Source of the DNA: Ooceraea biroi
Taxonomy: Eukaryota; Arthropoda; Insecta; Hymenoptera; Formicidae
Reading direction: 5' to 3'
DNA: 64,000 nt
NCBI RefSeq assembly: GCF_003672135.1
Contig: NC_039511.1
Location: 7,094,464-7,158,463 of the forward strand
This document shows, in pieces, positions 12,089-22,999 of the stretch. The notes under the pieces are model-generated. The model was not told the DNA's origin, did no database searches, and worked only from the letters and a program-made list of their open reading frames with translations. How positions within the stretch are numbered: the stretch's first letter is position 1; each line of letters begins with the position of its first letter. The position numbers and the translations under genes were made by a program.

Positions 12089-13013
12089 TGTCACGTCCCG
12101 GTAAAAATCGAACTTTCTCTTTTCTCTCAACGGTCCGAACGACGCGCACAAGACGCACCTCGGAACCGCCATTTTGTCGGTACTCCTACTTCCACGAGGG
12201 ACGTCCCACTCTCCAACCCACTCTCACGAGAGAGGGGACCCCCACTACCGAACCGCCGCAGCACCGAGCCGCCGAAAACAAAGGACCTCAGTGCAGGACT
12301 GGAAAAGTTCAGTTCGACTCGCGACTCCGAACCAAGAGGTTCACTCGACACTCAAGGGCCACGGTTAGCCTTTTTCTATTTCAATCTCTAATTCGAACTT
12401 AGAACTTTTCCATTCCTTCGTATTTCGAACTTAGAACTTTTCCATTCCTTCGTATTTCGACTTAGAATATTTTTCAATCTTCGTATCTTGACTTAGAATA
12501 TTTTTCAATCTTCGTATCTTGACTTAGAATATTTTTTTCAACCTTCGTATCTCGACTTAGAATATTTTTCAATACTAGTACTTCAAAGTTATCTTAGAGT
12601 TAGACGTTAGCATTAATAACCGTAGTAGTTAACTTAAATTTTGTAAGAACAATTGTATTTCCACCAATTCATTTTATTTAGAATATATGTATTTTGTGTG
12701 CTTGAATTACGATTTATTTTATTTTTGACCACCAAGCCGATTTGATCATAATTCAGCGACTATAAATTTTACGCAGCTACCTCAGTTTCGGTCATTGTGT
12801 TTGTGTGTGTGTGCAACCAACTAACGAGCCTACAGTGCGGACAACGCACGTTGGTCTTCATTCCGCTGAGCTGACAGTCTTACAGTGCGGACAACGCACG
12901 GGACGGTCACTCGGTAACGAATCCCTTTCCGCACCACTCTCATCACAAGGTACACCCTAACTGAGGCGCGCACGTTTTTTAACATTAACTTTTGCATAAA
13001 TGACGAAGTTCTA

Positions 13014-13454
13014 ATGCCGAAAACGAGACGAGGAGGAAAGAAACACCGAGCAAGACGTTTAGCTCGTATATTTTCTAACTTAGAGTCAGTGAACACCGTC
13101 GTCTCGCAGTATTACGGCATCGAGCCTCACTACATTGACCCAGAGTACGAGGCACTTTTCCGACCACGCGACCGTGACACTAACAGGAATAACAATAATT
13201 CGATCACAACGCGACTCACGAAACCGAGAGTGACCAGCAACTCTGTCGTATCACATCGAGTGATTCTAATCACGAACGGAAGCAACGAAGCCACGTGGGC
13301 AACGAGACTGGTCCCCATTTCATGCAACCTGCGGTACCCTCTGTGCCAAGATATTCCCGAGGGGGACCCTCGCCGAACTCATTACGATAGGCTGGCACAA
13401 GAGATCAAGGTACAGCGCTGGATCGAGAGTAACCAAGAACCCCTGGGTAAGTGA
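13014..13454 (+). CDS. Unknown basic 146-residue ORF inside the LTR
   Basis: The ATG at 13014 opens a frame starting MPKTRRGGKKHRARRLARIF, strongly basic at the N-terminus, which could bind nucleic acid or act as a nuclear signal. The middle is polar (RDRDTNRNNNNS), and the C-terminal half is mixed (WATRLVPISCNLRYPLCQDI). The stop falls within GGGTAAGTGA, so a GTAAGT splice donor overlaps the end, and the protein could be spliced onto later sequence. I do not recognise the family. A codon-like composition over 440 bp and the position before a second ORF suggest it may be real, but coding is not proven. Confidence 0.4.
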   Translation: MPKTRRGGKKHRARRLARIFSNLESVNTVVSQYYGIEPHYIDPEYEALFRPRDRDTNRNNNNSITTRLTKPRVTSNSVVSHRVILITNGSNEATWATRLVPISCNLRYPLCQDIPEGDPRRTHYDRLAQEIKVQRWIESNQEPLGK

Positions 13455-13659
13455 AATTATCATACTATTACCTCTCAACTTACACCGGCCTAATGATAAA
13501 TTAATGAAGTTATCGACTCAGTCAAGTTAAAATTCAGAATATTACTACAGCTTTCTAATGATAAGTTAATGAAAGTAACTCATTCAAAGTAAAGGTCAGA
13601 ACAGTATTGCAGTCGTCCATTAATGATCTAATGAGGTTGATTCATTTTCATACAACCCG

Positions 13660-13917
13660 ATGGCACTTTGCGTGATCACGCGCGGATACAAAGACGTCGA
13701 AACACAAGCCGCGTTATGCGAACAATGCACATCGTCACGAATCGGACCCATCTATCATAACGCGTACGCGAAAACGGAGACTCATAAATTGAACATCGGG
13801 CCCCGTGTGATTGATGTAATCTGTACCTATTGTTCCGCACAATTAACGACCTACCGACCGGTCCATAGATGCACGCGTTGTTATAACGAAATGATCGGTT
13901 TAATTAGGGGGAAGTAA
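13660..13917 (+). CDS. Unknown 85-residue cysteine-rich ORF inside the LTR
   Basis: The ATG at 13660 starts MALCVITRGYKDVETQAALC. The protein has three CxxC pairs: CEQC (about residues 20-23), CTYC (about 60) and CTRC (about 72), a pattern that fits a zinc ribbon. It ends with a basic RGK tail. It lies 205 bp after the basic ORF, within the same LTR. No family is recognised. A small accessory or regulatory zinc protein of the retroelement is possible but not shown. Confidence 0.4.
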   Translation: MALCVITRGYKDVETQAALCEQCTSSRIGPIYHNAYAKTETHKLNIGPRVIDVICTYCSAQLTTYRPVHRCTRCYNEMIGLIRGK

Positions 13918-14188
13918 ATTCGAATAAATTCGCCATCGGCCACCCCTTTTTTTTTGAACCGAAATTTTTCACAAAGAGCGACCCTGGCACCCTTCCGCGA
14001 GAACTGCACTCCTGGCGAAATCGCTCTGATCACGAGTATCCCCGGGTAGAATCCTCGGATTCGGTAACCCGAAACAGTGATCTAGTCCCGTGCTACACGT
14101 CCGAGTCCTGCTTTCCAAAATTTGCAGCCGCGATTAGCCGGGACGTAACATAATTTGGTGACAGCGGTGGGATTCGAGAAGTTTCGCC

Positions 14189-15648
14189 ATGGAAACGCGC
14201 AGTAAGGCTTCCAAGCCGCTCTCAGAAGCTGAAATAGAAGAACTTCAATCGCAGTTACGCAATAAGGAAAAACAGTTACGCGAACAAGCCGCAGCTCTAG
14301 AATCGCAACAAAACGAGTTCGAAACGCAGAAAGACGCAGCCGAACACGACCTACGTGAAATCAGAACCAGCCTCGAGAATAAGGAACTCGAGCTACGGGA
14401 ACGTGATGCACGGAATAATAAAGACCCAGCCGAGGAAACCCTTCGTGAAAACGCCGAGCTGAAACGCGAATTAGCCCGTTTACGCGCCACAGCTCTAACC
14501 GAGCCCCTACCCTTGTCGCAACAACTGACCGTTGCGAATCCAACACATTATTGGAACACACCCGCCATGTTCCCATCACAGGATTCTTGGGCCGAACCCC
14601 CAGCACCGCGTGTGTATTTTCGCGAAATCCTCGAAACAGTGCCACATTTTGATGGCTACAACGTCACGGTAACACAATTCACTCGAGCATGTCGACGCGC
14701 GAAAGAAACCGTACCCGCGTCATCCGAACGTAGCCTCACGCGCATGCTAGTAAACAAATTACGTGGTCGCGCCTATTCCGCCGTCGAGGGAGTCCCGTGC
14801 GACACCATAGTACAGCTCGCCGACCTGTTAAACCGCGTATTCGGAGAAAAGAAAACGGTCCGGCAATATCACGGAGATTTATCATATACATACTGGAAAA
14901 CCAACGAACACATCCTCGATTATATTGATCGCGTAAAAGATTTGCACTCGTGCATACTCGACGAGGAACGCCGACAGCGTGGAGACCTGACAAATGATAA
15001 GGTCGCGGAAATCGACGCCGAAGTAGCCGAGGCTTTTTGTAAGGGGTTACCACCCGAATTTCGTATGCAGCTATCCAACGAACATTATGTTCGACCACTC
15101 AGAGCATACTCGCGCGCTATCGACCTAGCAAAACAAAGAGAAATCGACAAGGAAAGATTCGAACCCCGACGCAACGAGAGGATACCCGAGGGGCACCGTA
15201 TACCCTTCGACAACAGACCCATAACATATGCCACTCGGACCGCCTGAACGAATACAGACGCAACAGTGACCGTGACAGGCGCATTCCACAGAGAGAAAAC
15301 ACCCCCGTTTATGACCGAACAGGCCCTATCGTAAACAAATACGGAGATAACCGACCGCGCGGAGACACAAACAGATACGGAAACGAACAGCTACGTAGGG
15401 ACCGACCAGAAACACGACAAGAAACACCGATCCCTGAAAGGAAATGGTGTCGTTACTGCAAAAACGCCGGGCATGAAATTGAAGAGTGCAGGAAGCGACA
15501 GTATAACAACGCACAACGAGAGTCGGGAAACGCGGCCCGCCACTCGGGCAATCCGGACGAGACCCGAGCGGGACCGTCACGAGAACCGAATCGTCCGATC
15601 AGAACGATCGCAACCGAAGCGATCGAAACGCCAGAATCGCAGTGCTAA
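14189..15648 (+). pseudogene. Retrotransposon Gag, one frameshift
   Basis: Gag forms the virus-like particle and binds the element RNA. From the ATG at 14189 there is a long coiled coil (about residues 12-110, LRNKEKQLREQAAALESQQ), then a capsid-like region (VYFREILETVPHFDGYN...VRQYHGDLSYTYWK). The frame stops at 15247, but the next frame runs on without a break through an Arg-rich stretch to a CCHC zinc knuckle (CRYCKNAGHEIEEC, 15448-15490) and ends at 15648. A one-base indel near 15230 therefore splits the gene. The end overlaps the protease frame by 7 bases in the -1 frame, as is usual for gag-pol. Confidence 0.85.
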
Positions 15649-16409
15649 ATCCGAAAGACTTCTTATACGCCCCCACTATTTTTATTAAAGCAGAAGGGCT
15701 CGCGAACGAAACCTCGTTTATGATCGATACCGGGGCTGCGCCGAATTTAATAAAGAAACGTAATTTACATCCCGAGATTAAAATAGATTCAAAAGCTCAC
15801 GTTCACCTTAGCGGTATAAGCGATGATAGAATCAAATCTCTCGGGTCCGCGATAATCAAATTCATGGGGCAGGAAATTAACCTGCAAGTAGTCGAAGACT
15901 CGTTTCCAATCATGCAAGAAGGCATCTTAGGATCCGACTTTCTGCGTGGTGCATCGAAACTAGACTATAAAAAGCGGATCTTGCAATGGCAGGGGATACA
16001 CGTCCCCTTCGTCATTAATGAAACGGTAACGATCCCTGCCAGATCGCGCACCGTCTTCCCGCTCAAAATCAAAAATTCAGGTATTAAACAAGGATACCTT
16101 CCTCGAATACAATTAAATGACCACATCTACCTAGGAGATGCCTTGGTCACCAACCGCGAAGGGCAAGCCTACGTCTGCATAATTAATACGGGAGAAGAAA
16201 GCCGCAACATAATCTTGCCGGATGTAGAAATACAAGAAATCGAGTCGCTCTCCCTCTCGCCCCCTTCACAGACTCCAGCCTCACCAGCGCAAACCCTCGA
16301 CTCTTCCTCTGGTGAGCACGAACCGACTAACAAAAGGATCAGACAGATCCTGACCGTAGGGCCCCGAGGCTACCGAATAAAATACATACGATACCGACGA
16401 AAAAAGTAG
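15642..16409 (+). CDS. Retroviral-type aspartic protease (start of pol)
   Basis: The frame opens in the -1 phase over the end of gag and shows FMIDTGAAPNLI (catalytic Asp in DTGA, about residue 29) and GILGSDFLRG, the usual flap and second-motif region of gypsy proteases. It is followed by a linker with a Ser/Pro-rich part. It is probably made by ribosomal frameshifting from gag, so a separate start codon is not needed. The frame ends at a TAG at 16407-16409; reverse transcriptase continues in another frame, so pol is broken. Confidence 0.8.
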   Translation: MLNPKDFLYAPTIFIKAEGLANETSFMIDTGAAPNLIKKRNLHPEIKIDSKAHVHLSGISDDRIKSLGSAIIKFMGQEINLQVVEDSFPIMQEGILGSDFLRGASKLDYKKRILQWQGIHVPFVINETVTIPARSRTVFPLKIKNSGIKQGYLPRIQLNDHIYLGDALVTNREGQAYVCIINTGEESRNIILPDVEIQEIESLSLSPPSQTPASPAQTLDSSSGEHEPTNKRIRQILTVGPRGYRIKYIRYRRKK

Positions 16410-16870
16410 CAACAATAAATTACGACGAGATCTCTGACGACAATGCCCGTATCAACAAAATAAAAAACCTTCTCCGACTTGATCATCTGAACAACGAGGA
16501 GCGAGAACACGTATCCGAATTAATTGCAGAATACCCCGACATTTTCCGAATCCCCGAGGACAGCTTAACCATACGAACGTTATCAACCATAAAATTCCCA
16601 CGACCGACAACTTTCCCGTTAATACTAAACAATACCGCTTTCCACCAATCCACAAGGAAGAGATAGACAAACAAGTTCGAGAACTCCTAGACAACGACAT
16701 CATAAAACACTCCACCTCGCCGTATAACTCTCCCGTGTGGATTGTCCCAAAGAAACCCGACTCAAAGGAAATAAACGTTGGCGCATGGTCATAGACTATC
16801 GGGCACTAAATGAAAAAACAGTGGGCGACAACTTCCACTGCCTAACATTACAGAAATCCTTGACCAGCTA
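16395..16870 (+). pseudogene. Reverse transcriptase N-terminal part, frameshifted and cut by a gap
   Basis: In successive frames the region reads KNLLRLDHLNNEEREHVSEL, YPDIFRIPEDS, QYRFPPIHKEEIDKQVRELL, IIKHSTSPYNSPVWIVPKKP and RMVIDYRALNEKT, the usual start of a gypsy reverse transcriptase. Frames change near 16570 and near 16775. The YxDD active site would lie beyond the gap at 16933. The last 60 bases before the gap are low-quality G/A runs. Confidence 0.85.
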
Positions 16871-16932
16871 GGCAGCGGCCAAATATTTTTTTTTAGGGGC
16901 GGGGGTCTTTCCCGGAAAAAAAAATTGGTGGG

Positions 16933-17032
16933 NNNNNNNNNNNNNNNNNNNNNNNNNNNNNNNNNNNNNNNNNNNNNNNNNNNNNNNNNNNNNNNNNNNN
17001 NNNNNNNNNNNNNNNNNNNNNNNNNNNNNNNN
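16933..17032. other. Assembly gap (100 N)
   Basis: Exactly 100 N, a placeholder of unknown true size. Sequence on the two sides is unrelated (retrotransposon on the left, host-like on the right), so order and distance should not be trusted. Confidence 1.
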
Positions 17033-17218
17033 AGGCAACCGGCACAAGCTGGCCGAGCCGAGCTGGACGAACGCCTGCAATTCCGCCGGATCCGGATCCG
17101 CGACGGAGCAGAAAGGAGCCAGGGGGAGATTGGTGGGCACAGGGAATGGCACAGAGCTACACGCAGCTCCTGCACTCAGCAACCGGGATCCAGGAACCGC
17201 AGGAGTATATCTCGCTGA

Positions 17219-17394
17219 AGGTGGCCGCAATACGTCATCATCACCAATCACCAGAACACCATCGCGCCGTGCACAACACGCCGTGCACGCAAATTCCGCC
17301 TCCTCTGCTCCCCAGCTTTATCAGCAGCAACAACAGCTAAATGGCGACCAGCAACGCAACAACGAGATTACTATAATCTGTCTTCCGTGCAGGA
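17219..17394 (+). CDS. Candidate upstream exon of an unrecognised host gene
   Basis: An open frame without stop from 17219 ends ...RDYYNLSSVQ plus two bases at a good donor (GGA|GTAAGT, 17395). The phase fits the acceptor at 22550, whose first base completes a Glu codon. The sequence is rich in CAG/CAA and CAC repeats, and other frames are also open (one gives QLYQQQQQLNGDQQ), so the frame is uncertain. The true 5' limit is not visible and may lie in the gap. Confidence 0.3.
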
Positions 17395-18173
17395 GTAAGT
17401 TCGGCTTCCGGTCCTGTTTGATGTTCCGCTTGCATTATCTGCGCTCGGCGAGACGATAACGAGACAATTGCTATTAATTGGAGTAATAAATATGCGTATA
17501 ATGCTTCGTTTAATATTAATGTATGTTCATATTGACAGCTCCCGTGAATCTCGAATGTTAACTCGAATGTCGCTGCACATTCGCTCTTAAGAAGCAACAT
17601 TGTCACGCAAAAATTGTACGACGACACATTTATGTCGCGATGTGCGCGAGACAATCAGCAAGCTCGCGGAAATTGGCTTACATGAAATTATTCGATTGTT
17701 ATTATCGATATTTCCGAGTATCGATATCGAGTTTAGTCCAGTATCAGATATATATGTTTGAAATCATGCGGCAACTGGGTATCCGTGTTTGAACAATATC
17801 CCAACCATTACTTGGAAATTGCTCGGTTGAATTAGGCTAATGTTCGCGTAATTACCCTCGCAAGTCGAACTGCAGACTGTAATAATGGAAAAACATTCAC
17901 GGAATGGCATTTTTCTTTCTGCGCCACCCGCGCGAGAGAGGCGGAAGAGGGTGAAGGACAGCGACCGGCCGTCGCCGGTTCAGCGTTCACGCTCGGACGG
18001 ATCGAAATAACGCGAAATAACGAATCGGAGGAACGAGCATGATAATGCGTTAAGTTCGTACCAGACTGTGCATTGCAGATCGGAATTTGATAAATCAGTG
18101 TGCAGCAGGTAAAGTTGATCGGTCAGATCACAATCTCAATCTTTAATGTGTAGTCTGATGCGGACTTCAAGGT
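17395..18173. other. Intron-like sequence
   Basis: Sequence of mixed composition between the candidate donor at 17395 and the satellite. No gene, RNA or repeat with clear structure was seen. Confidence 0.5.
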
Positions 18174-19777
18174 GTAAGAGGCGAAAAATAACTAGGAGAC
18201 TGCCTTAGATTTGAACTCGAACTCTCCGGGATCCCTGGTTCACACGCCTAGGTCTTAGGCTGTACGGCCAATACTCCTACTGTTGTGATCAACTTGTTTT
18301 CATTCCGATCCTCTATACGACCTGTCAGTCTCGACTATCTTTCCAGATCTTACAGCTCGGCCAGCCTGACATTACATTCGTCCCCGAATGTCTCCAAATC
18401 GTCGGTTCACTCTTCTGAGTCCCTCCAACATCCATTTTTGGTTCACTCTTTTGAGTCCCTCCCAACATCCATTTTTGGTTCACTCCTCTGAGTTCTTCCC
18501 AATCTCCATGTTGGTTCACTCCTCTGAGTCCTTCCCAATTCCATGTTGGTTCACTCCTCTGAGTCCGTCCCGACCTCCATGTTCAGGCTTCACTACCGCC
18601 AGCTGCTTCTCAACTCCCTCCTCTCCGAGGGTAGCGGATGAATCTCAACTGTCTTCGAGGGTAGCGGATTCTATCCCACTTCTGAATTGTAAGAGGCGAA
18701 AAATAACTAGGAGACTGCCTTAGATTTGAACTCGAACTCTCCGGGATCCTGGTTCACACGCCTAGGTCTTTGGCTGTACGGCTAATACTCCTACTGTTGT
18801 GATCAACTTGTTTTCATTCCGATCTCTATACGACCTGTCAGTTTCGACTATCTTCCAGATCTTACAGCTCGGCCAGCCTGACATTACATTCGTCCCCGAA
18901 TGTCTCCAAATCGTCGGTTCACTCCACTTGAGTCCCTCCCAACCTCCATGTTGGTTCACTCCTCTGAGTCCTTCCCAATCTCCATGTTGGTTCACTCCTC
19001 TGAGTTCTTCCCAATCTCCATGTTGGTTCACTCCTTTGAGTTCTTCCCAATCTCCATGTTGGTTCACTCCTCTGAGTCCGTCCCGACCTCCATGTTCAGG
19101 CTTCACTACCGGCCAGCTGCTTCTCAACTCCCTCCTCTCCGAGGGGTAGCGGATGAATCTCAACTGTCTTCGAGGGGTAGCGGATTCTATCCCACTTCTG
19201 AATTGTAAGAGGCGAAAAATAACTAGGAGACTGCCTTAGATTTGAACTCGAACTCTCCGGGATCCCTGGTTCACACGCCTAGGTCTTTGGCTGTACGGCT
19301 AATACTCCTACTGTTGTGATCAACTTGTTTTCATTCCGATCCTCTATACGACCTGTCAGTCTCGACTATCTTTCCAGATCTTACAGCTCGGCCAGCCTGA
19401 CATTACATTCGTCCCCGAATGTCTCCAAATCGTCGGTTCACTCTTCTGAGTCCCTCCCAACATCCATTTTTGGTTCACTCCTCTGAGTTCTTCCCAATCT
19501 CCATGTTGGTTCACTCCTCTGAGTTCTTCCCAATCTCCATGTTGGTTCACTCCTCTGAGTCCTTCCCAATCTCCATGTTGGTTCACTCCTCTGAGTCCGT
19601 CCCGACCTCCATGTTCAGGCTTCACTACCGGCCAGCTGCTTCTCAACTCCCTCCTCTCCGAGGGGTAGCGGATGAATCTCAACTGTCTTCGAGGGGTAGC
19701 GGATTCTATCCCACTTCTGAATTGTAAGAGGCGAAAAATAACTAGGAGACTGCCTTAGATTTGAACTCGAACTCTCC
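18174..19777. repeat. Satellite of about 515-bp units with nested 36-bp subrepeats
   Basis: The phrase GTAAGAGGCGAAAAATAACT begins units at 18174, 18689, 19205 and 19724, giving three full units of 515-519 bp and a partial one. Each unit ends in several tandem 36-bp subunits (TTGGTTCACTCCTCTGAGTC, then CTTCCCAATCTCCATG). Because 36 is divisible by three, long ORFs run through the subunits on both strands; the minus strand gives a repeated GVNQHGDWEELR. I read these as by-products, not genes. Part of the unit (CACACGCCTAGGTCTTAGGC) also occurs at 20451 and 40601. Confidence 0.9.
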
Positions 19778-19959
19778 ACACCGTTAAAAATTGTGCGTCC
19801 ATATGTTAAAATTTTCTTGTGTTGCCATGTTTTGATTACTATTTCAATGTAAAATTAACATACAACTGATATGTTATTATTTTTATAACAATTTTATATG
19901 TTAACTTCAGAACTTAACATTTTGTGTATGTCTCTTAGAAATGGAATATTATTTGAAAT

Positions 19960-20746
19960 GCTTTTAACACAATAATTTTAAACAATCAACATGTCACAAA
20001 GTCAGTTTAACATTCTAAAAGAAGTTAAAGTAAATCTTCAAATAATCATGAACTTTGACATATAAAATAATCAAATTTACTAAAATTAAATGTTTCTATC
20101 AAAAATAATTTAAGTTGAAATAATTACTATCATGTGTTAATATAACATAAAAAGTAAATGTTCATATTGTACGAACGAAAATGTTCTATCAACTTTTCTG
20201 ATGAGTTATTGTAACTTCTCTTCCATGTAGTTTTCAATTACTTTGTATGTTATTTTTACATCACACTTAAAGTTACAATAACAAAAATAAATGTAAAGTA
20301 TTGTGTTAATTACTTAACATTTCTAGTTTGTCAAGAAGTAACATATGACGAATGAGTTACTTTAACTTAAAATTTAGAGTGGACTTTCTGGGACATGCCA
20401 AAAATGTTAAAATTAACATTTTATTTTTTACTCTGCAGGATCCCTGGTTCACACGCCTAGGTCTTAGGCTGTACGGCCAATACTCCTGTTGTGATCAACT
20501 TATTTTCATTCTGATCCTCTATACGATCTGTCAGTCTCGACTATCTTTCCAGATCTTACAAAAGGTGACGCGAGTTAATCCGCCTCTCGGCGTCTTTTGT
20601 GTAACATGATCGGTTAATAATCGTCATTTTTGCCCGCTGCTGCTCCCGACTCGCGTGCTAACATCTTGATCATGGTGCAACGACGTAACGACAATGAACG
20701 TACAGGGGAAACCTTAACGGGGCTTCTCGCGCTTCCCATCCTTTCT
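19960..20746 (+). repeat. 780-bp dispersed repeat, copy 1
   Basis: It is nearly identical, in direct orientation, to 40113-40897, with homology ending within GCTTCCCATCCTTTCT on both sides. It is AT-rich at first, then includes the satellite phrase CACACGCCTAGGTCTTAGGC and a TCTATACGATCTGTCAGTC stretch. No transposase and no clear inverted ends were found. It may be a non-autonomous element or a mobilised satellite fragment. Confidence 0.75.
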
Positions 20747-22549
20747 CCGTTTTTCCCTCTTTCCCGCCATTCCCACACGCTGCGCCCCGATACCCGGCAT
20801 TTTAACGCGAGCGCGATTGCATTGCACAATGTATCTTTATCATTGTCTCGTGGTGCGGCAAGAAATGCATGCTACGCTGTGTATCAGCCACTCGATTCGA
20901 TGCGCTTTCTCGTTTGCCTGGCGACGCCGACGCCTGCGAAGTCCAGTTTCGTTTCTGCAATCTGGTGGGCCAAAGAAACTCCCGTACGTTTTAGTACATT
21001 AATTACAATTTGGAATTTGTTCGATTGTTTTCTTCCCGAAATTACAAACTGAAGGAAGTTAGCGCGGAACTCGTCGATTTAAGTACCTGCGTCTGGAGAG
21101 TGACAACGGCAATCGTCCGTAATTTCGCAGTCATCGACGTCCATCATCTTTATTGCATATTCCTCCTGGCTGGACAGAGATCATCGTTGTGCCCATCATT
21201 ATTACGTAACTGTCGAGACGAGATGTGCGGACATTATTTAGAAATTTTGCTCGTCGATATGAGATAAAAAAATCATCATCATTGTCACATGAATCATGTT
21301 ACATCTCGTTGATTTATGATGCTATAGGTTTTAAAAAAGGAATACAAAAATTAAAAGAGTTAACGAACTGAAGGGAAAAAATATCCAGGGGACGATCTGC
21401 GTTCACAGAATTGATTTGGTTTCGCGATTCACAGTCATCCAAGGAGATCGGGTGATGCATCGACGACATGCCAAGAGCTTCCACCTATCGCGTTGCATGC
21501 GACATGTCATCGCCGTTACTATCGCCGCGCCGCATGCGCTACGTTGTATCTACGAATAAATAGAATTACGCTAATCGGCTGCATTACATCATAATACACG
21601 GAACTATCTGCCGTTGCGCTGATTGCGAGATAACTGGCAGACCTTGATCCCCCGTTTTCTGCGGAGAGACATAAAACGCATCCGTCTCATTGTCGCACAT
21701 CGTGCGCGCGGCCGTTTTCTCAAAGACAGAAAACAGCTGGAAGAGTGAAATTCAAAACTCGAAATTTATGCTTGCTCTTTCTTTTTACAGAAATAGTGGA
21801 TCAATCTTCCCTGTGAAAGATCGACTCTTAAATATTATTTAAATTTATGTATAATAATTACGTTTGTGAGTCGAAAACATCCAAATACCAATCGATCAGC
21901 TAATTATATATTAAACTTGCTATATCCTTATGCATTTAAATGAGATAGGCAAGGCGATAAAGCAATCAAGATTTAATCAATGCGCAGCGAGAAGTTTTAT
22001 TCACGATCAAGCGGGCAAGACAAATCGGGAGATTGGATCGGAATCGCGGGTGCATAGATCGTAAGATCGATGATAGTTCAATACTCCCGGACCTAAGCTA
22101 CCGCAACTATGCATTACACGCCCCGTATATGATTAGCTATGTACAAAACGTTATGCATTCCCGTGCAATCGTAACTTTCCTCATTCCTTCGAGTCTTAAA
22201 AATACATAAATCTAGCTGTCAATAATCAAGTGGCTCATTCAGAAGATAACGATTAGAAATTTTAATGACAGCGTGGAATATTGCGCGACAATTAAATTTC
22301 TCCCTTGGTTATGTAATTACTTCTCCTTACAATAATAATCAGAGTTCGAATACATGTTGCATAGAAACTTTTTTGTTCATACGATTCGATACGCTATAGA
22401 TATCTTTTGTTTGCGTTTACTCAGCTTAACGCCGATCGATCCGTGCACGATCAATCCGTGCATTGATCTGGTTCTCCGTAATCGTCGCTTTTCGATAACA
22501 TTTGACACGTCGCATCTGACCGTTTACCGTTTCGCAAACCTGCTTCCAG

Positions 22550-22999
22550 AAGTTCGTGCCCCACGGTCTATTTTGGCGAGATAAGCACGGGTTCCGGGGT
22601 GGGAGAGCTAACCGCCGCCTCGGCGGGGGGTGGTGGCGAAGGTCTCGCCCCGACTCCAACCCCCGCCAGCAGCAGCAGCAACAGCGCCAATACCACCACC
22701 ACCACCCCCAGCAGCCCAAGCACGACCACTACAACCACCTCTACCACCTCTACCAGCAGCACCGTCACCATCCCACAAGTTGCAACGGGGGCTGAACCGC
22801 CCCGGCACATGGAGACACCCCCGACGATGGTCCCCGACCAGGCACCCGCCTCCGGCCATCATTATCACCATCACCACCATCATCATCATCATCATCATCG
22901 GCATCATCGTAGCATATCCACGACACCAAGCCACGGACCGACGACCGATACCACGGATGAGTTCGCGCCAGTCTCCAGGAAACGAAAACTTTCTTGCCA
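22550..22999 (+). CDS. Exon of an unrecognised host gene, low-complexity protein
   Basis: A pyrimidine-rich acceptor (CTGCTTCCAG, 22540-22549) opens a 150-codon frame beginning SSCPTVYFGEISTGSGVGEL. It continues through Gly, Pro/Ser/Thr and Asn/Thr-rich stretches, a poly-His run (about 22858-22910) and SRKRKLSC, which looks like a nuclear localisation signal. It ends with two bases at a GTAAGT donor (23000). The composition fits an insect transcriptional regulator or other nuclear protein, but no conserved domain is visible and I give no name. Two other frames and the minus strand are also open because of the triplet repeats. The inverted copy keeps the donor but carries indels. Confidence 0.55.

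Larger units (their letters stand above)
12089..14150 (+). repeat. 5' LTR, 2062 bp, unusually long and with internal ORFs
   Basis: It starts TGTCACGTCCCGG and ends CCGGGACGTAACA, a 12-of-13 inverted match with the usual TG...CA limits. Inside are five or so 30-bp tandem units around TTCGAACTTAGAACTTTTC / TTGACTTAGAATATTTTTC (12395-12570), a repeated ACAGTGCGGACAACGCACG (12832 and 12883), and three loose 75-bp repeats around CTAATGATAAATTAATGAA (13490-13640). The 3' LTR is not in the window, so the limits rest on the terminal inverted match and on the leader that follows. Confidence 0.7.
12089..16932 (+). mobile_element. Ty3/gypsy-like LTR retrotransposon, 5' part only
   Basis: In order: a 2.06-kb 5' LTR, a primer-binding-type leader (TTGGTGACAGCGGTGGGATT at 14155), gag with a zinc knuckle, protease, and the start of reverse transcriptase. 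The element is cut by the assembly gap at 16933, so the rest of pol and the 3' LTR are absent. Gag and pol carry frameshifts, so this copy is dead. The left insertion point is exact: it interrupts the DD41D transposase between 12088 and 12089. Confidence 0.85.

Noticed and set aside
18762..19682. Repetitive ORFs of 100-133 codons on both strands
   Set aside because: They follow the 36-bp satellite period. Both strands are open for the same arithmetic reason, and no domain is present.
22608..22934. Minus-strand ORFs opposite the poly-His exon
   Set aside because: Triplet repeats keep several frames open. Only the plus-strand frame fits the splice sites on both sides.
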